Positions 5,655 through 10,070 of a stretch of DNA of 10,070 bases are shown one piece after another. The number at the start of each line of letters is the position of its first letter. Position 1 is the stretch's first letter. The translations under genes were made by a program, and so were the position numbers. The notes beneath the pieces were generated by a model. The model was not told the DNA's origin and searched no databases. It saw only the letters and a program-made list of their open reading frames with translations. The stretch spans positions 1-10,070 of the forward strand of contig CAZMVY010000187.1 of assembly GCA_964569765.1 (NCBI GenBank), given 5' to 3'. This DNA comes from CAZMVY01 sp964569765 (lineage in GTDB: Bacteria > Planctomycetota > Phycisphaerae > UBA1845 > PWPN01).

Positions 5655-6827
5655 TCATACGCCTTCACTGTCGTGCTGCCCCGCATCAGGCCGGGCAGAC
5701 AGTCGCGCTTGGATTCGTTTAGCGAAGACCTTGAGTCGCGGGTAGCGCTCCAGGCGGCGCTTGATCCCGAATTGAAGCTCGTACGCCAGCCGCCCCCCCA
5801 AACCGCGACGGAACACGAATGCGCTGCGGAGCTCCTGAGTCTGATTGCTCCAGCGAAGCTTGGAGGCGGTCGCCGCACCGAGCATGTCAAACGTGTCGTG
5901 CGTGCGCTGTTCGAACAGTGGCCTCAGGATCAGCCACTTGAGGACCGTGCCCGGTGAGTACCTGGCGAAGGCCGGATCATAGCCGATTTTCACCGAAGAC
6001 AGGGTTCGCTTGTAGTCCAGACAGTAGTGAAACGCGATGGGCCGCCCATCCAATTCAAGGAAGAAGAGGCGGAACCAGCCCTTCGCGGATGCAGCGGCGG
6101 CGAACCCGGTGTAGAACCTCTCTTCGTTGGGACGGTCGGCGATGGCGCTGCCGGCCGCGCCTTTCCAGCTCGATTGCTCGACGACGTATGCCCGGCGCAG
6201 CGCCTCCCTGAGGCCGGGGTCGCCGCGGATTTCCACGACCACGAGTCGCCCCGCCTTTCGAAGCCTCCGTTCGGCTTTCCGCGTCTTGGAGCGGAAATTG
6301 TCGGAGAGCGATGCCTCATAGTCTTCCCATGTTCCCCGGATCGTCAGAAAGGGACTGTGAATGCACCACTCATCCGACGTGCGCAGGCACCTCGGACGAC
6401 CCCATGCCACGAGCGCGGGCGACGTTGCGGACTCGGCGGGCACATAGTCGAGCCGAATGACGTCCCAATCGGGTCGCTGGCAGATTGCATCCAACAGGGC
6501 GGTAATCGCTTCGGTGTCTCCCGGTCGCCAGAGCCAGTCGTACTTCGGCGTGTGCTCATTGGCGAGCGACCGGAGCAGGCGCAGTGGCAGGCCCGCAATC
6601 CTCTCGCGGCGCCACCGCAGCGGGGCGGCGGCACAGAGCTCGCCGTCGCGGAAGGCAGCGGCAATGTACAGGCGGTCCTCCGGCGAAGCGAAGCATTGCC
6701 ACCAGAGCCACAGCCATTCATGTGTAAGAAAGATGGAATCGGTGGGGCTGGCTGCGAGCAGGGCGTTCCACCCGCCGGCCAGCGCGGCCCATTCATCGGG
6801 CTCTTCGATGATGCGTACCGTCAGCAT
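5655..6827 (-). CDS. BioF2/CelD-like GNAT-fold acyltransferase (copy B)
   Basis: This 390-residue protein has the same fold family as copy A and is collinear with it. Matching blocks sit at the same residue numbers: DNFRSKTRKAERR (176-188), EQSSWKGAAGSAI (217-229), LDGRPIAFHYC (259-269) and KIGYDPAFARYSPGTV (280-295). The N-terminal halves share GxWNALL and FLTHEW/FLTFEW. The family transfers acyl groups, typically from acyl-CoA, to sugars or amino groups of surface polymers; donor and acceptor here are unknown. The start at 6827 lies one base after the TAG stop of the glycosyltransferase (TAGGATG), which points to translational coupling; a purine-rich GCAGGGCGA upstream could aid initiation. 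Its place as the last gene of a pyruvyl transferase, glycosyltransferase and acyltransferase series suggests glycan decoration in the cytoplasm before export. Confidence 0.87.
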   Translation of the reverse strand: MLTVRIIEEPDEWAALAGGWNALLAASPTDSIFLTHEWLWLWWQCFASPEDRLYIAAAFRDGELCAAAPLRWRRERIAGLPLRLLRSLANEHTPKYDWLWRPGDTEAITALLDAICQRPDWDVIRLDYVPAESATSPALVAWGRPRCLRTSDEWCIHSPFLTIRGTWEDYEASLSDNFRSKTRKAERRLRKAGRLVVVEIRGDPGLREALRRAYVVEQSSWKGAAGSAIADRPNEERFYTGFAAAASAKGWFRLFFLELDGRPIAFHYCLDYKRTLSSVKIGYDPAFARYSPGTVLKWLILRPLFEQRTHDTFDMLGAATASKLRWSNQTQELRSAFVFRRGLGGRLAYELQFGIKRRLERYPRLKVFAKRIQARLSARPDAGQHDSEGV

Positions 6828-6828
6828 C

Positions 6829-7806
6829 CTATTCGCCCTGCCTGTCCGAGTGGTCCGTCGGCCGGCGAAGCCCAACGGTGCACTCCAGAATGCACCGCGC
6901 GAGTGCGACCACGTAACGAAGGGCTGTCCGTGCGCATGTCGGGGCGATCGTCACTCCGACGCCGTAGTGCAGCAACGACGCCGCGAGCAGGTTTCTCTGA
7001 AGATCATGGAACGACAAGTCCATGTAGCATTTTGCCAACCGCCGCCGTAACGCCCGTCGCCCGACGCGCCGGCGCAGTTCGGGCACGCGGTCGAGATGGC
7101 GCCGGATCACGCGCACTTCCGGCGGGGTGGTGCGGAACGGGTGCGACCTCGTCGCGCTGTCAGGGTGCAGGCGGATCGCTCCCACATAGTAGGGCACGTA
7201 ACCGACCGGCCCCTGCCCGGCGATTCGAAGCCAGAGATCATAGTCTTCGCCGACGCGAAGTGCCTCGTCGAATCCGCCCGTTCGCAACAAGACGCTTCGG
7301 CGGATCACTGCGGCGCAGGTCGCCCAGATCGTGTCGTGGATCAGCGCCGTGGAGACATCGCCTTGCGGCCAGGATCGGTCGCAAGGCGTGGCACGAAGGA
7401 ACTCGGGCGCAGCCGGGCTGACAAATCGCCGAACGTGCCCGTACGCGAGGACGTATTCGGGATGCTCCGTCAGGGCACGAACCTGCAATTCGAGATTGCG
7501 ATCGGTCCACACGTCGTCCGCGTCCAGGAAGGCCACGTATTCGCCCCGCGCGTGAGCGAGACCCAGATTTCGGGCCGCCGCCGGACCCCGGTTGGGCTGT
7601 TGGAGCAGGAGGATCCGGTCGCCATAGCGTCGCGCGACCGTCACGGTGTCGTCGGTCGATCCGTCGTCGACCACGATGATCTCGTCGGCGGGCCGGGTCT
7701 GGCTCAGGACGCTATCGATTGCGTCGGAGAGGTAGGGCGCGGCATTGTACGCCGGGATAATGACGCTGACCGTGCCCGCGGCGCTTGGCGGGGACGACGT
7801 GCTCAC
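6829..7806 (-). CDS. GT2-family glycosyltransferase
   Basis: A complete family 2 (GT-A fold) glycosyltransferase of 325 residues. The nucleotide-sugar domain begins with VSVIIPAYNAAPYLSDAIDS (13-32), then DEIIVVDDGSTDDT (41-54), the conserved NRGPAAARNLGLAHARGEY (72-90) and the metal-binding DxD motif in FLDADD (93-98). GEDYDLWLR at 186-194 carries the acidic pair expected near the catalytic base. The C-terminal third is Arg-rich with a moderately hydrophobic stretch, perhaps for membrane association. It would transfer a sugar from a nucleotide donor to a growing, probably lipid-linked, glycan at the cytoplasmic face; the sugar cannot be predicted. The start is the GTG at 7806, which overlaps the TGA stop of the pyruvyl transferase (GTGA) and has GGAAGGGAG 7 bases upstream. 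Confidence 0.93.
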   Translation of the reverse strand: MSTSSPPSAAGTVSVIIPAYNAAPYLSDAIDSVLSQTRPADEIIVVDDGSTDDTVTVARRYGDRILLLQQPNRGPAAARNLGLAHARGEYVAFLDADDVWTDRNLELQVRALTEHPEYVLAYGHVRRFVSPAAPEFLRATPCDRSWPQGDVSTALIHDTIWATCAAVIRRSVLLRTGGFDEALRVGEDYDLWLRIAGQGPVGYVPYYVGAIRLHPDSATRSHPFRTTPPEVRVIRRHLDRVPELRRRVGRRALRRRLAKCYMDLSFHDLQRNLLAASLLHYGVGVTIAPTCARTALRYVVALARCILECTVGLRRPTDHSDRQGE

Positions 7807-9080
7807 CGCGTTACTCCCTTCCGCCGTGCAGTTGACTGCAGACTCGGCGAGGTCTCCATGCGGCGACGTCGGGCGTGCGACAACGCCAGTTCGGCCAGCC
7901 GGTCGAGAGCTTCGCTCGTCCGGCTTCGCGCCGCCGCGACGCGCGAGGCGATTGCATGGGACAGGGCCTGGCGGTTCTCGGCGCTGCTGCGAACGAGCCG
8001 GATGATTTCCTCCGGCGTGGCCGCCAACGGGTCCAGGCAGTAATCCTCCAGCCCGATGGCCCCCATGAACCCGCGGACCTTCGGCTCATAGTTGATGCCG
8101 ACGCACGGCACGCCGCCGCCTGCCGCGAAAATGAGCGAATGAAGCCGGGCGCCCACCACGACGTGCATCCGGCCCAGCATCGCCTTCGTCCGTGCCGCGT
8201 CGAGCACATCCGTCACGATCGTCGCGACGTCGGGCCGCGTCATTCGCTCCTGTATCTCCCGGCAGAGCACCGCGTCGTTGTCGTTTGCGGAGGCCCGGCA
8301 GAATGGGATCAGCCAGATCCTCGCCCCGAGCGCCTCGACGATCCCGTCGGCCGCGCGGGCCAGAATCTCCCGTAAGTTCGGATTGCCGGCCGCGCCGCCG
8401 CGGAATCCCGTCAGCATTCCCCGGCACGGGCAGATCGCGACCCGGAGTCGGTCGTCTGCGTGCGGCAACGCGCCGTGCGCTCCGGCGCTCAGAAGCAGCG
8501 CCGGATCCCCGACGATTCGGAAGCAGTTCCGGTCAACGCCGATCGAGCCGAGCGCCGCAGCACTGATCTCATCCCGCACGCTGACGAACCGGGCAAGTCG
8601 AACGGCCGAACGGACGATCCGTTTGCCCAGGCCCGTTACGAACGGGCCGGCGCCGACGGCGAACAACGCCGCCGGCACGCCGGCGAAGCGCGCCCACAAC
8701 ATGTCGTCCAGCAGGCGAAGCAGATTGCTCCGTCGGAAGTTGTCGCGAAGCAGGCCGCCGCCGCCGAGAATGAAGAGATCGCACGGGGCGAAGGCCGCCC
8801 AACAACGGACGAAACCCGCCCAGAGCCGGGGGTCAAGCGCGTTGCGGAACCGATACGGCGAGCGATGCGGCAGCCATCGCACGGCGTATCCGTGCAGCCA
8901 ACGGGTCTGCGGCGAGGACACGGCTTCGGTCATAACGGTAAACGCACACCCCTTGATTCGGCGGCCCAACTCCGCGATCAGTACGTCGAGAATCGCGTCA
9001 TCACCCAGGTTCTCGTGGCCATACCACCCCGACACCAGGATGTGGGACCGTGCAACGTCGTTCATCGAGGACCTGTTCAC
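7803..9080 (-). CDS. Polysaccharide pyruvyl transferase family protein (CsaB-like)
   Basis: This 425-residue protein matches the polysaccharide pyruvyl transferase family. CsaB of Bacillus is the well-known member; it adds ketal pyruvate to cell-wall polymers using phosphoenolpyruvate. Visible motifs are GWYGHENLGDDAIL (18-31), close to the family signature G-YG-GNLGDEAIL; LGGGGLLRD (105-113); VSVRDEIS (167-174) with GDPALLL (191-197); and ARLHSLIFAAGGGVPCVGIN (311-330) followed by YEPKV (331-335), the C-terminal block. No signal peptide is visible, which fits a cytoplasmic enzyme. The GTG at 9080 has AGGAAGG 5 bases upstream; the ATG at 9065 is an alternative five codons in, with a weaker site. 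The frame stays open upstream to 9890, but that stretch is antisense to the flippase and has no family features. True pyruvylation is not certain, since some family members may have other activities. It is the first gene of a coupled three-gene unit. Confidence 0.88.
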   Translation of the reverse strand: MNRSSMNDVARSHILVSGWYGHENLGDDAILDVLIAELGRRIKGCAFTVMTEAVSSPQTRWLHGYAVRWLPHRSPYRFRNALDPRLWAGFVRCWAAFAPCDLFILGGGGLLRDNFRRSNLLRLLDDMLWARFAGVPAALFAVGAGPFVTGLGKRIVRSAVRLARFVSVRDEISAAALGSIGVDRNCFRIVGDPALLLSAGAHGALPHADDRLRVAICPCRGMLTGFRGGAAGNPNLREILARAADGIVEALGARIWLIPFCRASANDNDAVLCREIQERMTRPDVATIVTDVLDAARTKAMLGRMHVVVGARLHSLIFAAGGGVPCVGINYEPKVRGFMGAIGLEDYCLDPLAATPEEIIRLVRSSAENRQALSHAIASRVAAARSRTSEALDRLAELALSHARRRRMETSPSLQSTARRKGVTR

Positions 9081-9172
9081 GGCACCCTTCCTGCGACGGG
9101 AATATCGAGTCGATTGCGTTCGCGAGCCGCCCCGTCCCGTCCGTTGCGCCGTCCCGAGGCGCGCTTCCCTGC

Positions 9173-9200
9173 ATTCTAATCGGCTCGAACCGCCAGGCAA
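9173..9200 (-). promoter_or_regulatory. Sigma70-like promoter candidate for the pyruvyl transferase unit
   Basis: On the minus strand TTGCCT (9200-9195, 4 of 6 matches to TTGACA) and TAGAAT (9178-9173, 5 of 6 to TATAAT) are spaced by 16 bases. Transcription would start near 9166, leaving a leader of about 85 bases. The site sits in the 236-base spacer after the flippase gene, where an internal promoter is plausible. Confidence 0.4.
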
Positions 9201-9277
9201 GCGACAGGACGCGGCAAACCCCGAGCCGAGATCCTTTGCGGGCGGCTCGTGACGGCAAGCCCTCCTGAACCTGTGAG

Positions 9278-9314
9278 CCGAATCGGACGCGAACGGACGG
9301 GGACTGCGATTCGG
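9278..9314 (-). terminator. Inverted repeat just after the flippase stop
   Basis: CCGAATCG and CGATTCGG (9278-9285 and 9307-9314) form a perfect 8-bp stem around a 21-base loop, beginning 2 bases past the flippase stop codon. A smaller palindrome GGTCT-G-AGACC spans the stop itself (9313-9323). No T tract follows, so termination is uncertain; it may reduce read-through ahead of the promoter at 9173-9200, or be a protein-binding site. Confidence 0.3.
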
Positions 9315-9316
9315 TC

Positions 9317-10070
9317 TCAGACCTGGGACGGCGGAGGGCCTCCCCGTCCCCCCATCCGCTCGAGCCACCCACGCAGCATCGCGCGTTCCTCGCCTCGCAG
9401 AAAGCCTGAGGCGACGAGCACTAACGGGTACGCGAGCACGAGGAGCGCCTTCAGAACGGCCCCAAGCCCCGCAGGATCGAGTGTGACATGCACCGCGACG
9501 ACGTAGAGGACTCCAGACGAACAGGCGACCGCCGCCAGGCGCCGCCATTCGATCGGCATAGGATAGGCGCGCAACGCGAGGGTGCCGAGAACCACGCACG
9601 TGCCCCCGTAGGAAAGCAGCGTGCCGATGGCGCCGCCCAAGGCCTTCAGTTTCCAGATGAGCAAGGCATAGGCGCCGATCCATACGATGCTCAGCAGCCC
9701 CATGGCCTTGCCCACGACAGACGTACGGTCCGTAACGAGCAGGCCGAGCGTGCAATACGTACGTACGCCGTTGAGAACGTAGGCCGCCGCGATCAACCAG
9801 ACGTATGTCCTCGCCGACCAGTACGGTTCCGGCGAGATGTGAGGAATGACTTCGTACGCGCCGAGCGACAAGGCCAAGGCCCCCCAGCATAGCGCTGCGA
9901 ACCAGTATGTCAGAATGCGGGCGAAGACCTCGGGGGCGTTCGGACGTTTCGCGACATCGAAAACCCGCGGATCCCAGACCATGTGGAAGTTCCCAATGAA
10001 CAGGAACTGCACGAGGAACCCGAACTTATACGCAAGCGAATAGACCCCGACGTCGGCCAACTCGCCTAAG
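9317..10070 (-). CDS. Wzx-type oligosaccharide flippase, C-terminal part
   Basis: The frame is open to the right edge (250 codons to the TGA at 9319-9317), so the N-terminal half is outside. The edge reads LGELADVGVYSLAYKFGFLV, a motif typical of the middle of polysaccharide-export flippases of the MOP superfamily, where ADVGxYSLAYK links two helices. About seven hydrophobic helices follow, including FLVQFLFIGNFHMVW, YVWLIAAAYVLNGVRT, AMGLLSIVWIGAYALLIW, GAIGTLLSYGGTCVVLGTL and VLKALLVLAYPLVLVASGF. The tail is charged and cytoplasmic (RGEERAMLRGW...). These proteins move undecaprenyl-linked oligosaccharide units across the inner membrane in Wzy-dependent polymer or glycoprotein pathways. Its place upstream of a glycosyltransferase and glycan-modifying enzymes supports this. 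A start at 10060 is only an internal TTG. Family is fairly sure; the glycan is unknown. Confidence 0.85.
   Translation of the reverse strand, partial: LGELADVGVYSLAYKFGFLVQFLFIGNFHMVWDPRVFDVAKRPNAPEVFARILTYWFAALCWGALALSLGAYEVIPHISPEPYWSARTYVWLIAAAYVLNGVRTYCTLGLLVTDRTSVVGKAMGLLSIVWIGAYALLIWKLKALGGAIGTLLSYGGTCVVLGTLALRAYPMPIEWRRLAAVACSSGVLYVVAVHVTLDPAGLGAVLKALLVLAYPLVLVASGFLRGEERAMLRGWLERMGGRGGPPPSQV

Noticed and set aside
6027..7421. Long plus-strand frame opposite acyltransferase B and the glycosyltransferase
   Set aside because: It runs antisense across two real genes and their junction, with no motif support.
9081..9890. Upstream extension of the pyruvyl transferase frame
   Set aside because: It is antisense to the flippase, Arg-rich, and the family signature begins only about 13-18 residues after the chosen start.

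Overview
The window is GC-rich DNA and most likely comes from an uncultured Planctomycetota, probably of the Phycisphaerae type. Three things suggest this. The Gfo/Idh/MocA oxidoreductase tail has the sequence style common in that phylum. One secreted protein ends in paired dockerin-like calcium loops followed by CFNGPNRPP-type ends, which are frequent there. Another secreted protein ends in a C-terminal membrane anchor. This placement is inference from sequence style; there is no rRNA marker. A run of 10 Ns at 5546-5555 is a scaffold join, so the linkage and order of the two halves rest on the assembly.

Left part, plus strand. The 3' end of a Gfo/Idh/MocA-family oxidoreductase (1-546) is followed by a 292-base spacer. 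The spacer holds a terminator-like hairpin, an extended -10 promoter candidate and a leader with competing inverted repeats. Next comes a secreted protein of unknown function (839-2155) with a signal peptide, a low-complexity linker and a C-terminal hydrophobic anchor with a basic end.

Middle, minus strand. Reading leftward from the gap, there is a 726-residue exported protein made of tandem 42-residue LVIvD repeats, best explained as 14 beta-propeller blades, ending in two EF-hand/dockerin-like loops (5497-3317). Then, after 38 bases, comes a BioF2/CelD-like GNAT acyltransferase (3278-2166), which ends only 10 bases from the convergent plus-strand gene.

Right part, minus strand. This is a surface-polysaccharide locus: the C-terminal part of a Wzx-type flippase (runs off the right edge, ends 9317), a CsaB-like polysaccharide pyruvyl transferase (9080-7803), a GT2 glycosyltransferase (7806-6829) and a second BioF2/CelD-like acyltransferase (6827-5655). 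The last three are packed with a 4-base GTGA overlap and a 1-base gap, and a sigma70-like promoter candidate lies before the first, so they look like one translationally coupled unit. In the working model the glycosyltransferase builds a cell-surface glycan, the pyruvyl transferase and acyltransferases decorate it, and the flippase moves lipid-linked units across the membrane. Whether the propeller protein and the first acyltransferase belong to this locus depends on the join across the gap.

I saw no tRNA, rRNA, CRISPR array, insertion sequence or phage gene. The window looks like a normal planctomycete surface-glycan and secreted-protein region. The points most worth following are the architecture of the LVIvD protein, the two collinear acyltransferase paralogs, the C-terminal tail of the secreted protein and its leader.
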